Part shown: positions 44,823 through 53,400 of the stretch, piece after piece | Layout: the number at the start of each line of letters is the position of its first letter | Numbering within the stretch: the stretch's first letter is position 1 | Source: Chrysogorgia sp. JL179-B06 | Lineage: Eukaryota > Cnidaria > Anthozoa > Scleralcyonacea > Chrysogorgiidae | Assembly (NCBI GenBank): GCA_035772405.1 | Contig: JAYKKM010000506.1 | Span: 1,502,501-1,566,500 of the forward strand | Direction: 5' to 3' | Length of the DNA stretch: 64,000 nucleotides | Position numbers and translations under genes: made by a program | Notes under the pieces: model-generated | Told to the model about the DNA's origin: nothing | The model's database searches: none | What the model saw: only the letters and a program-made list of their open reading frames with translations

Positions 44823-47093
44823 GGATGAGGATGATGAGGACGATGATGGTGATATATCACTCAGCTCCACGTTGTTATGCTATACCTTGCTTTTGAAGAT
44901 CTCATTTCCGTCTTGGTCAACATGGCGAGGGCAAGCATCGTCTTCATAGCAGTCATCGTGATCTGACTTCAATTTAATTTCCTCTATTGGCTTGTTGTTC
45001 ACCGTCTTAATGGTAGCAAAGAACATAAGGGACCGGTCATGGCTGGGGACCTGGGGTGGGGGCCGAAGAGAAAATGGTTGGGTAACTGAAAATTCTAAGA
45101 CCTAATGGTTGGGTAAAAAAGAATCACTTCTCTGAAGGGTTGGGTAGCAATATTTTCATGACTATTTACATAAAAATAATTAAGAGTTCGTCATTTAAAA
45201 TTGGAATCTCATCATCCGTTCTCCTTAGTCATCATTCATCATTGTACATTAGCTTTTATTATTGTATTCCTCTCCTTGTTTTCCTTGGATTCTTGCTCTG
45301 TATAGTGAGATAATAATCTGAAAGTTACAGTAGGATCTGTCTGTATATCTATTTGGGTTTGTTATTAAATATGCTGGGAATATTGGGCTTTATATCTAAC
45401 TTTTTTCTTCTTGGGTTTGGTAAAACATTTTAACCGTCTCAACGGTCTCAACGGTTAAAATTTTATTTAAATTTATTTTAATTTTAATTTTAATTTTATC
45501 CGTCCCACGACGAAGCGGGCGCCTGATTGCCTACTAATTTCTAAGTATACATAGACCGTTATTACGAAGGGTATGCACGTTCTCGTAATATAATAGGCAC
45601 ATATGTTATGTATTTAGACTCGCTAATTCCAAATCTGTTTTCCGAATTGAAAACGGTTAAATATTGATCGAGATAACGTCCAAAATAATATACGACGAAG
45701 CGGGCGCCTGATTGTCGACTAATTTCTAAGTACACAAACCGTTTTTACAAAGGGTATTCACGTTCTCGTAATATAATAGGCACGTATGTTGTGTATTTAG
45801 ACTAGGTAATTCCAAATATGTTTTCAGAATTGAAATCGAGTAAATATTGGCCGAGATAACGTACAAAATGTACGTGCGATTTGTCATCTGCAGACAATAA
45901 AATAAATACACAATAAAATAAGTACGCGGTTTGGGCCCTGGGGGGGGGGGGGGGGATAGAAAAGGCAGGCGAGGGTATCGTAGCTAATCACATTGGACTA
46001 TATACTATAGAGAGTTTTTGCTTAAAAACATATTGAGTAACTCACCGCTCTGTAGTAAATTGGATAGACGAGAAACATTGGCGACATGCTGAGTGTGACA
46101 ATGAAAGGATTGTAAAGTCTCGCTTGCTCTTTCTCGAGTTCATCATAAGCTTTATTAACAGTTACATAAAGTTTCTCTGTCTCTCCCTGCAAGGAAACAA
46201 CAGCGTATTTAGTATCTCAAGCTAAGATTTTAATATGTTATGTTATGTTAAAGGACACTCCAGCCAAAATACAAATGTAGTTCATATGAAAGATCTTAGT
46301 TTATTTCCAAAGTTTCAGCATTCCTATCAATTTAGTTAAGAAGTTATGGCTATAGTTGAAGTTGGAGAGTTTGTCCAATTGTCTCTCAAATATGACATAT
46401 CACTGAGTGATTCTATCTCGTCATTATGCCTAAGTAGCTCCTTTACTTTCCTGCATGAGGAACTAAATAGTTTATTTCGACTAATTTTCGTCCAAAGAGC
46501 ATTTCCAACAACTATATCATTACGTGATCGACACAGAGCTATTTATATTGAATATAATACTGTCTCTAGCTGCAAATTGTCGTCTATAAATGTTAAAAGC
46601 ACGCACCTAGGTCGTATTTTTCATTCCGGAATGAAATCTCGCACCGCCTTTCTATGAAACTCAATCCGGAATGAGAACCGGAATGAGCTCAATCCGAATT
46701 GAGCTACATCTCACTCCGGATTCATGTATTTTAACAGAACCAGTATGAGTTCAATCCGGAATGAAACTCATCCGGAATGAAACTCAATCCGGAATGAAAC
46801 TCAATCAGGAATGAAACTCAATCCGGAATGAAACTCAATCCGGAATGAAACTCAATTCTGATTCATGTAAACATCCCCTACGTCTCCACCGTTCATCTCA
46901 CCTGTCCACTGTTGACCCTCGCAACCAACACCAACTTCTTTTCGCATTTCTTGTTGTATACAACGTTGATGGGGTCATTTTCTGTGTTCTCGCAGATTGT
47001 TATCCGACTCTTAGCGATGGTAAGCGAGTCAATTTGGCGAACAAACAAAATCAAGATCATTAAGCAAGACGTGAAAGAAAGCCTAAAGCGCAT
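24716..47093 (-). CDS. HAP2: HAP2/GCS1 gamete membrane fusogen, paralogue B, 13 exons
   Basis: Exons (minus, 5' to 3'): 47093-46902, 46186-46046, 45005-44886, 43876-43716, 42608-42440, 42021-41896, 40923-40769, 38397-38224, 35322-35211, 28887-28752, 27826-27729, 26409-26009, 25145-24716. They total 2415 bp, or 804 aa plus stop, with all phases consistent. HAP2 is the type I class II-fold protein that fuses gamete membranes. Seen here: a signal peptide (residues 1-23), N-terminal IAKSRITICE, the HAP2 core GFCC...SLHCMTFDRLWYDVHDIG (about 152-214), GKHGR, KYIGQF, CDIIGVSLQAF, ISADDLLLIYNR, VIVQNTGFV, EGCSTG and a Cys-rich CICILGCGC stem. Hydrophobic segments lie near 586-611 and 675-698, then an acidic tail holding two copies of a roughly 39-residue repeat. 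Exons 9, 10 and 11 (112, 136, 98 bp) equal those of paralogue A in length. Confidence 0.92.
25216..25858. mobile_element. MITE with CATTCCGGAATG-rich ends in HAP2-B intron 12
   Basis: Left GGGACTGTTCACGTGAAT and right ATTCATTTAAACAGCCCC are imperfect inverted repeats with repeated TCCGGAATGAAACTCAA subterminal motifs. The right half recurs at 46530-46876. Confidence 0.7.
26009..26409 (-). CDS. HAP2: HAP2-B exon 12, membrane-spanning exon
   Basis: Encodes CTDQNYACANQSEEVFEDE, an amphipathic linker, and GMLSYLPMLFGIIGILIVLC, which fits the main transmembrane helix of HAP2. Ends SDVEGTNVT, phase 2. Confidence 0.9.
26410..27728 (-). other. HAP2-B intron 11
   Basis: Contains the hairpin MITE 27197-27402 and a purine/G-rich stretch at 26540-26580. 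No extra exon found. Confidence 0.6.
27197..27402. mobile_element. Hairpin MITE with TA flanks
   Basis: Near-perfect palindrome: ATGTCGACTGCGCGTCAAAA at the left and its complement at the right, flanked by TA on both sides. A half copy is at 48322-48455. Confidence 0.85.
27729..27826 (-). CDS. HAP2: HAP2-B exon 11, Cys-rich stem
   Basis: 98-bp exon found by homology to 60769-60866: VVLYDARRTQVDTSVLTIN, then TCICILGCGCW. Same length and phases as the paralogue. Confidence 0.88.
27830..28735. repeat. TGTGTCTGTACT / TGTGTTTGTGCT minisatellite
   Basis: A mixed 6 and 12-bp repeat filling HAP2-B intron 10. All three plus frames are open but low complexity. Confidence 0.95.
28752..28887 (-). CDS. 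HAP2: HAP2-B exon 10
   Basis: Encodes VILEGCSTGIKTEGEK, TASINPQTNHEFEFRLEAY and SFFCNG. Matches VVFAGCSDG...ASINPKS in paralogue A. Confidence 0.9.
30290..30504 (+). mobile_element. LINE C-terminal fragment
   Basis: Plus-strand frame: FFIRSAELWNTLPSSLKSYN, then SLALFKSSLHKIY, the LWN.LP..L signature of LINE C-termini. Inserted in the HAP2-B intron. Confidence 0.8.
30857..31377. mobile_element. MITE with CACTGATCTC ends, uninterrupted copy
   Basis: Same family as 10204-11197 in inverse orientation. Holds the intact TTAA (31188-31191) that is the insertion site in the other copy. Confidence 0.88.
32538..32749. mobile_element. hAT-type MITE
   Basis: Ends CAGGGCCGTCGCTAG and complement. The 8-bp target duplication CTGTCAAG is perfect (32530-32537, 32750-32757). 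Poly-G and poly-C runs lie just inside the ends. Confidence 0.92.
32793..32939. mobile_element. Hairpin MITE
   Basis: Inverted arms of about 45 bp with CGAGGCTT, GGTGGTTACCGTTGCTAG and GGGCCCGATTCACG. A further partial arm is near 32926-32945. Confidence 0.75.
33205..33330. repeat. 130-bp dispersed repeat, one of four copies
   Basis: Inverted relative to copies at about 45558-45690, 45735-45870 and 48110-48245 (ACGAAGGGTAT...GAGATAACGT). Confidence 0.75.
33570..35152. mobile_element. Composite transposon with AAGGTGTAACATCCCC ends
   Basis: Inverted ends (TCGAAGGTGTAACATCCCC / complement). Inside them are GCAAGGAAATT-rich arms and a nested element (33965-34600) with about 110-bp inverted arms. 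No transposase seen. Its right end lies 58 bp from HAP2-B exon 9. Confidence 0.78.
33965..34600. mobile_element. Nested element with subterminal 21-bp repeats
   Basis: Each arm carries three tandem variants of GAGCAAATACGTTGCCCTAAC. The arms begin ACTTATAGTACGTATTCCAT. Confidence 0.75.
35211..35322 (-). CDS. HAP2: HAP2-B exon 9
   Basis: Encodes ATGVIVKAYAEQFEAQSRNG and ATVIVQNTGFVTADFY. NTG is a conserved turn of HAP2 domain III. Confidence 0.9.
35887..37487. repeat. 11-bp minisatellite in two blocks
   Basis: About 71 units of GAGCACCTGCT (35887-36668), then about 74 units of CAGCACCTGCT (36669-37487). The two differ at one base and switch once. Every unit holds the E-box CACCTG. Open frames across it are artefacts. 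It lies in HAP2-B intron 8. Confidence 0.97.
37488..38223 (-). other. HAP2-B intron 8, exon-proximal part
   Basis: Contains a MITE at about 37842-38194 with GGTACTAGGTTTGAGTCGTC ends and an inner hairpin (GGCGGAGGAAAC). No exon besides exon 8. Confidence 0.7.
38224..38397 (-). CDS. HAP2: HAP2-B exon 8
   Basis: Encodes RDRGEQTEYFPESYGKITG to LEISADDLLLIYNR. The acceptor TTAAG matches that of paralogue A, which also uses TTAAG. Confidence 0.88.
38430..38955. repeat. Five-unit 103-bp satellite with tRNA-like A box
   Basis: Spacings of 102-104 bp. On the minus strand each unit has TAGCTCAATRGTTAGAGCA, like a tRNA A box. No convincing cloverleaf. Confidence 0.85.
39191..40674. mobile_element. 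Chain of three MITEs sharing TTAA junctions
   Basis: 39191-39639 (ends ...GCCAATGTCT), 39644-40223 (AGTGGCACTACG / CGTAGTACCACT) and 40228-40674 (CTCTTTCCTGTCCGGC / complement) are back to back with single TTAA tetramers at 39187-39190, 39640-39643, 40224-40227 and 40675-40678. They sit in HAP2-B intron 7. Confidence 0.88.
40769..40923 (-). CDS. HAP2: HAP2-B exon 7
   Basis: Encodes NGYADYLIIPNRYVLFNNS, then NECDIIGVSLQAFTQQS and GCYQKQG. C.(K/I)IGVS..AF is a strong HAP2 signature. Confidence 0.9.
40924..41895 (-). other. HAP2-B intron 6
   Basis: (AAT)n at about 40950-41100, a 228-bp fragment of the CTCTTTCCTGTCC MITE (41210-41437), and the GTGTTTTATC repeat at 41585-41805. Confidence 0.7.
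41896..42021 (-). CDS. HAP2: HAP2-B exon 6
   Basis: Encodes IIAKYIGQFSGGREAPNLEG, then KFFMIPNP. Aligns with LLAHFIGSF...LATKYLLIP of paralogue A. Confidence 0.9.
42440..42608 (-). CDS. HAP2: HAP2-B exon 5, HAP2 core
   Basis: Encodes YDVHDIGVFTFDFTIWVKAY, WVDGGQIELSP and GGVGKHGR. 169 bp, as in paralogue A. Confidence 0.92.
42702..42923. mobile_element. MITE carrying five TGACGTCA sites
   Basis: Ends AATCCATACGTAC / complement. The centre has TTTCGGTGACGTCATGATGACGTCA motifs. Lies in HAP2-B intron 4. Confidence 0.8.
43235..43679. mobile_element. TTAA-flanked MITE (CTCTTTCCTG family)
   Basis: Ends CTCTTTCCTGACCGGC and complement, TTAA on both sides (43231-43234, 43680-43683). Same family as 40228-40674, inverted. 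It ends 32 bp from the HAP2-B exon 4 donor. Confidence 0.88.
43716..43876 (-). CDS. HAP2: HAP2-B exon 4, HAP2 core start
   Basis: Encodes GFCCRCRIEGIGTNQG, NYFRGRIDCDTYE and ASLHCMTFDRLW. The Cys pattern GFCC.C ... C ... HC matches the HAP2 domain. Confidence 0.93.
44116..44335 (+). mobile_element. LINE C-terminal fragment
   Basis: Frame with LKLQKRAARLILDKKHD, LFRQLRWIPIHNLIKMRK, LVFNSLK. Truncated. Confidence 0.8.
44685..44848 (-). mobile_element. Penelope-like fragment next to (ATG)n
   Basis: Copy of 21046-21145 (AAGGCGATACATTCAGCCGA) joined to a (GATGAT)n tract (44782-44848). Confidence 0.7.
44886..45005 (-). CDS. HAP2: HAP2-B exon 3
   Basis: Encodes TVNNKPIEEIKLK, DCYEDDACPRHVDQDGNEIF. 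Three codons shorter than in paralogue A and poorly conserved. Confidence 0.85.
45006..46045 (-). other. HAP2-B intron 2
   Basis: AT-rich. Holds a roughly 185-bp tandem duplication (about 45500-45690 and 45690-45905) and a poly-G run (about 45941). Confidence 0.7.
46046..46186 (-). CDS. HAP2: HAP2-B exon 2
   Basis: Encodes GETEKLYVTVNKAYDELEKE and ARLYNPFIVTLSMSP; aligns with ARLYYPFIVTLS in paralogue A. 141 bp in both. Confidence 0.92.
46252..46876. mobile_element. Two half-MITEs joined
   Basis: 46252-46530 is the left half of the AGGGACACTCC TTAA MITE. 46530-46876 is the right half of the element at 25216-25858. The breakpoint is near 46528. Confidence 0.7.
46902..47093 (-). CDS. HAP2: HAP2-B exon 1, signal peptide
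   Basis: MRFRLSFTSCLMILILFVRQ is a hydrophobic signal sequence, followed by LTIAKSRITIC and CEKKLVLVARV. 64 codons, phase 0. Confidence 0.92.
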
Positions 47094-47472
47094 TTCAATT
47101 CAACGTCGGGATATCAACAGGTCTTGAAATTATTCTCCATTGAAAAAAACGCGCACTGCAAACTTTAAATAATTAGCGAACCTTCCGCATCTTTCTGTAC
47201 ATGACTATTTCGTCTAATTTGATGACTCCAGAAAATTGCGCGCGCAAGATCCTCTGTGACGTCGTAATTAAAGATTGTCTTCGATTTTACAAATACAGAC
47301 GTCTCCGTAATTAAAGAGGAAATTTTTCGTTGAATTTTGAGAAGACTAACCATGCCAACGAAACTGCTTGAGTTTTGAATAGAAGGTAACACAGCGAACT
47401 ATTTAATCTGGTGTCGTTTCTGCGCCTCCAATTGCTGCGTGCGGTTTCTTCAGTGGACGGAATGATTAAGCT
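47094..47472. promoter_or_regulatory. 379-bp bidirectional promoter of the HAP2 pair
   Basis: The only sequence between the two divergent HAP2 start codons. No TATA box at a normal distance was recognised. Contains a GTGACGTCG CRE-like half site (about 47256) and no repeat of the families above. Confidence 0.7.
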
Positions 47473-50400
47473 ATGAACTTTCTTCTCGTTGTTTTTCTTG
47501 GGGCGAACGTCTTCTGGAGAGGATACCTCGCGTTGACTATCGCCTCCAGCAAGTTGAAAATCTGCGAAAGTCTTGAGAAGAATCCCCACAATGTCGTCGA
47601 TAACAAGTCGTGCGAGAAGAAGCTGATCATCACTCAGTCAATCCAATCAAACCAGCTGGTAGGAAATACGAATCGAAATTATTAAAACTATATCCGAGAG
47701 TAGTAAAAAAGTAAAGTGCTGCGTAGACAGTGTTTTGAATATATAGCGAAGTGAAAAGGTGGTAAACTGCCAATAATTTAGTGACGAGATACTGACGTTT
47801 CGAGCGGAGCCCTTCATCAGAGTAAGACGTCAGACGAGATGAAAAAAACAAAAACAACAAAAAACAACAACAAAAAAAAACTATAGTTTGGCTGTACACC
47901 AACCTTTTAATAATATTTTTTTTAGTTAATTGTTTTAGTATTCTACCGGCCACATGTTCGGCCAGCGATCTTCTTCGCCGGCTAAATTATCCCCTCGCAA
48001 ACGATGGTGATAAAAGTCGTTTTGGGTGATCCGTTTGAATCTGACAATATTTGGGCAAACAACGCGTAGCGGTCATTGGCGATTTGTCAGATCTGACGAA
48101 CTACATAAACAGGTTTTTACGAAGGGTATACACGTTGGCGTAATATAATATGCACGTATGTTATGTATTTAGACTCGCTAATTCTAAATCTGTTTTCAGA
48201 ATTGAAAACGGTTAGATATTGATCGAGATAACGTTCCAAATCTACGTAAGTAGATTGAATGTAACGACAAAAGTTGAATGTAACGAGAAAACGATAAAAA
48301 CGATTGCAATAAGCCAGTTCGTAATGTCGACTGCGCATCAAAAAGACGTGTTCTGCGTCGGGAAAAAACTTATTTCAATTCATAACATCAGGCTAAAACC
48401 ACAATAGACATTTGCATTTCTATTTACACTTGCAAGTTCATTATACTGAATTGAGCTTGACGATCGTCTATGTATCGTAAATTGTGATTCCTCACCCAAT
48501 TTCTTATTTTTTTCCAATTCTAGGGTGGCACAGAATCACTTTATTTTCGAACCAAGAAGATATACGATGAATCAGAAAAAGAAGAAGCTCGCCTTTACTA
48601 TCCGTTTATTGTCACCTTAAGTAAATCAGCAGTTAGACTTGTTTATCCGTTTTATTACAAGGCGGTAAGTCAGCTTTTTGTGTTATCTCTTCCCTTCCAT
48701 AATTTCAGCCCAGTGTATACGTCACCTCATCTTTAAACTTACCTTACCTTACCTTACCTTACCTTACCTTACCTTACCTTACCATACCTTACCTTACCTT
48801 ACCTTACCTTACCTTACCTTACCTTACCTTACCTTGCCTTGCCTTGCCTTATACCTTACCTTATACCTTACCTTATACCTTACCTTATACCTTACCTTAT
48901 ACCTTACCTTACCTTACCTTACCTTACCTTACCTTACCTTACCTTACCTTACCTTACCTTACCTTACCTTACCTCACCTCACCTTACCTTACCTTACCTC
49001 ACCTCACCTCACCTCACCTCACCTCACCTTACCTTACGTAATGCTAACGTACCCCCCACTGCTACTCTCCATACACATAACCTATTTAGCTCTGCTCAGC
49101 GTATTCATATTCATTCTTATTTGACACAGTCGGTAAATAACCACCCTCACGAAGAAGTACGGACGAAAAAAAAATGCAGAGATGAATTCTATGCTGGCTC
49201 AGACGCCACTTGTGGATACAATTACGACCCGGATGGGAACAAAATATGGGATAGCCAGGTGTGTGTTACTACCTCAAGACATCACATGTGCATGATTTAC
49301 CACGGTATTAAAGTTTGTTCCATCTTCAAGTTTGTTCCACAAATTTACTTGAATATTACTTAGCAATCGCTGAGATATAATACATTTTTTAATGAGTGCG
49401 GAAAATTCCCTACCCTGCACATGACGTCAGAGACCATCTCATTTACATATCAAACAAACTGAAATATTTCAAAAACGAAATAAAATACGGAAAAGTTGTA
49501 AAAGGTGTTACTCTATCATTTTACGAGTTCTTTCATATTAGACAAACTTAATTTTTGTTGCCAATGTCCTTTAAAGAAAATAGATATATAATACTGATGT
49601 TCTATTACATTTTATTGCTCGATATTTTTCAGTGAGGATATACCTAGCTCACTTTTATTTCCATTCATATTAACTTGGAAATTTTCCAGCCTTACCGATC
49701 TGGAAAAAGTGTATGCCCCTGGTAGCGTATTGGCTGCAGGGAGGAAAATATCATAGCAATCCGCGCGCTAACCAATCTGAGCAGGCTTGGACTGGCCATG
49801 GGGGCTTCGGTGGTCTAGTGGTCAGGGCCACTGCCTCCCACCTCTGAGGTCAAGAGTTCGAATCCTGTGTTCGGACATTTGATCGCCCCTAGAAAGAGTT
49901 GGTCAACACTCTGCCGAAATTCGTGGGTTTTCTCCGGGTTCTCCGGTTTCCTCCCACAAGTTGACAGGGCGGGTTAGGATAAATAGTTAGGAAAACTGAT
50001 AAAAACTGTAAAAATAAATAGCTAAGGTTAATTGATTGGGGGTACTGGGTACTGAATATAATAGAATAAATTGTCGATGTTGTAAAGCGCATTTGATCAT
50101 ATATACACATGCTAATTTATGCTATATAAATAGTAAACATGATTATTATTACATTATTATTGTGCCATCTTGTGCCAGAACAATGGCATAATTTTGTGGC
50201 AGCACAATGGCTGGCCATTGTTCTGGCACAAGATGGCACAATGGCCAGTCCTAGCCTGAATCTGAGTGCGTACTATCGGTGAACAAAGCCGTAGAGAAAC
50301 ACCTTCGTAAACACAAGCTATATGTTGTCATGTTTCATTGTTTCCATGACAATAGTCATGACTGAAGTGTAACACAATGAATTTTTTTCAACAGGGATTT

Positions 50401-53400
50401 TGTTGTGCGTGTTCACGGTACGATTTCCAGCCAAAATTTCTTAGAAAAATCAGTGATGGTGGAAGAATACACCGATATTACAGAGGAGGCCAAGGAGAAC
50501 TATGCGGCTACCAATTTAAGCATGGTAAAAATGATAAGACATCGCATTGTATGAGGCTGGATGATCTTTGGTAAGAGTTCACTATTACACCACTCCACCC
50601 CACTCCACTCAATTTAACTTTACTTCACTTCGCTTCACTTCATTTCACTTCACTTCTCTTCTCTTCTCTTCTCTTCTCTTCTCTTCTCTTCTCTTCTCTT
50701 CTCTTCTCTTCTCTTCTCTTCTCTTCTCTTCTCTTCTCTTCTCTTCTCTTCTCTTCTCTTCTCTTCTCTTCTCTTCTCTTCTCTTCTCTTCTCTTCTCTT
50801 CTCTTCTCTTCTCTTCTCTTCTCTTCTCTTCTCTTCTCTTCTCTTCTCTTCTCTTCTCTTCTCTTCTCTTCTCTTCTCTTCTCTTCTCTTCTCTTCTCTT
50901 CTCTTCTCTTCTCTTCTCTTCTCTCTCTTCTCTTCTCTTCTCTTCTCTTCTCTTCTCTTCTCTTCTCTTCTCTTCTCTTCTCTCTCTTCTCTTCTCTTCT
51001 CTTCTCTCTCTTCTCTTCTCTTCTCTTCTCTTCTCTTCTCTTCTCTTCTCTTCTCTTCTCTTCTCTTCTCTTCTCTTCTCTTCTCTTCTTCTCTTCTCTT
51101 CTCTTCTCTTCTCTTCTCTTCTCTTCTCTTTCTCTTCTCTTCTCTTCTCTTCTCTTCTCTTCTCTCTCTTCTCTTCTCTTCTCTTCTCTTCTCTTCTCTC
51201 TCTTCTCTTCTCTTTCTCTTCTCTTCTCTTCTCTTCTCTTCTCTTCTCTTCTCTTCTCTTCTCTTCTCTTCTCTTCTCTTCTCTTCTTCTCTTCTCTTCT
51301 CTTCTCTTCTCTTCTCTTCTCTTCTCTTCTCTTCTCTTCTCTTCTCTTCTCTTCTCTCTCTTCTCTTCTCTTCTCTTCTCTTCTCTTCTCTTCTCTTCTC
51401 TTCTCTTCTCTTCTCTTCTCTTCTCTTCTCTTCTCTTCTCTTCTCTTCTCTTCTCTTCTCTTCTCTTCTCTTCTCTTCTCTTCTCTTCTCTTCTCTTCTC
51501 TTCTCTTCTCTTCTCTTCTCTTCTCTTCTCTTCTTCTCTTCTCTTCTCTTCTCTTCTCTTCTCTTCTCTTCTCTTCTCTTCTTCTCTTCTCTTCTCTTCT
51601 CTTCTCTTCTCTTCTCTTCTCTTCTCTTCTCTTCTCTTTCTCTTCTCTTCTCTTCTCTTCTCTTCTCTTCTCTTCTCTTCTCTTCTCTTCTCTTCTCTTC
51701 TCTTCTCTTCTCTTCTCTTCTCTTCTCTTCTCTTCTCTTCTCTTCTCTTCTCTTCTCTTCTCTTCTCTTCTCTTCTCTTCTCTTCTCTTCTCTTCTCTTC
51801 TCTTCTCTTCTCTTCTCTTCTCTTCTCTTCTCTTCTCTTCTCTTCTCTTCTCTTCTCTTCTCTTCTCTTCTCTTCTCTTCTCTTCTCTTCTCTTCTCTTC
51901 TCTTCTCTTCTCTTCTCTTCTCCTGTTCTCTTCACTCTTCTCTTCACTCCTGTTCTCTTCACTCCTGTTCTCTTCACTCTGTTCTCTTCACTCCTGTTCT
52001 CTTCACTCCTGTTCTCTTCACTCCTGTTCTCTTCACTCCTGTTCTCTTCACTCCTGTTCTCTTCACTCCTGTTCTCTTCACTCCTGTTCTCTTCACTCCT
52101 GTTCTCTTCACTCCTGTTCTCTTCACTCCTGTTCTCTTCACTCCTGTTCTCTTCACTCCTGTTCTCTTCACTCCTGTTCTCTTCACTCCTGTTCTCTTCA
52201 CTCCTGTTCTCTTCACTCCTGTTCTCTTCACTCCTGTTCTCTTCACTCCTGTTCTCTTCACTCCTGTTCTCTTCACTCCTGTTCTCTTCACTCCTGTTCT
52301 CTTCACTCCTGTTCTCTTCACTCCTGTTCTCTTCACTCCTGTTCTCTTCACTCCTGTTCTCTTCACTCCTGTTCTCTTCACTCCTGTTCTCTTCACTCCT
52401 GTTCTCTTCACTCCTGTTCTCTTCACTCCTGTTCTCTTCACTCCTGTTCTCTTCACTCCTGTTCTCTTCACTCCTGTTCTCTTCACTCCTGTTCTCTTCA
52501 CTCCTGTTCTCTTCACTCCTGTTCTCTTCACTCCTGTTCTCTTCACTCCTGTTCTCTTCACTCCTGTTCTCTTCACTCCTGTTCTCTTCACTCCTGTTCT
52601 CTTCACTCCTGTTCTCTTCACTCCTGTTCTCTTCACTCCTGTTCTCTTCACTCCTGTTCTCTTCACTCCTGTTCTCTTCACTCCTGTTCTCTTCACTCCT
52701 GTTCTCTTCACTCCTGTTCTCTTCACTCCTGTTCTCTTCACTCCTGTTCTCTTCACTCCTGTTCTCTTCACTCCTGTTCTCTTCACTCCTGTTCTCTTCA
52801 CTCCTGTTCTCTTCACTCCTGTTCTCTTCACTCCTGTTCTCTTCACTCCTGTTCTCTTCACTCCTGTTCTCTTCACTCCTGTTCTCTTCACTCCTGTTCT
52901 CTTCACTCCTGTTCTCTTCACTCCTGTTCTCTTCACTCCTGTTCTCTTCACTCCTGTTCTCTTCACTCCTGTTCTCTTCACTCCTGTTCTCTTCACTCCT
53001 GTTCTCTTCACTCCTGTTCTCTTCACTCCTGTTCTCTTCACTCCTGTTCTCTTCACTCCTGTTCTCTTCACTCCTGTTCTCTTCACTCCTGTTCTCTTCA
53101 CTCCTGTTCTCTTCACTCCTGTTCTCTTCACTCCTGTTCTCTTCACTCCTGTTCTCTTCACTCCTGTTCTCTTCACTCCTGTTCTCTTCACTCCTGTTCT
53201 CTTCACTCCTGTTCTCTTCACTCTGTTCTCTTCACTCCTGTTCTCTTCACTCCTGTTCTCTTCACTCCTGTTCTCTTCACTCTGTTCTCTTCACTCCTGT
53301 TCTCTTCACTCCTGTTCTCTTCACTCCTGTTCTCTTCACTCCTGTTCTCTTCACTCCTGTTCTCTTCACTCCTGTTCTCTTCACTCCTGTTCTCTTCACT

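Noticed and set aside
46346..46657. 103-codon plus frame
   Set aside because: Lies wholly inside two half-MITEs.
49800..49880. Functional tRNA gene
   Set aside because: A and B boxes are present, but the arms do not pair as a cloverleaf and the sequence continues into a SINE body.
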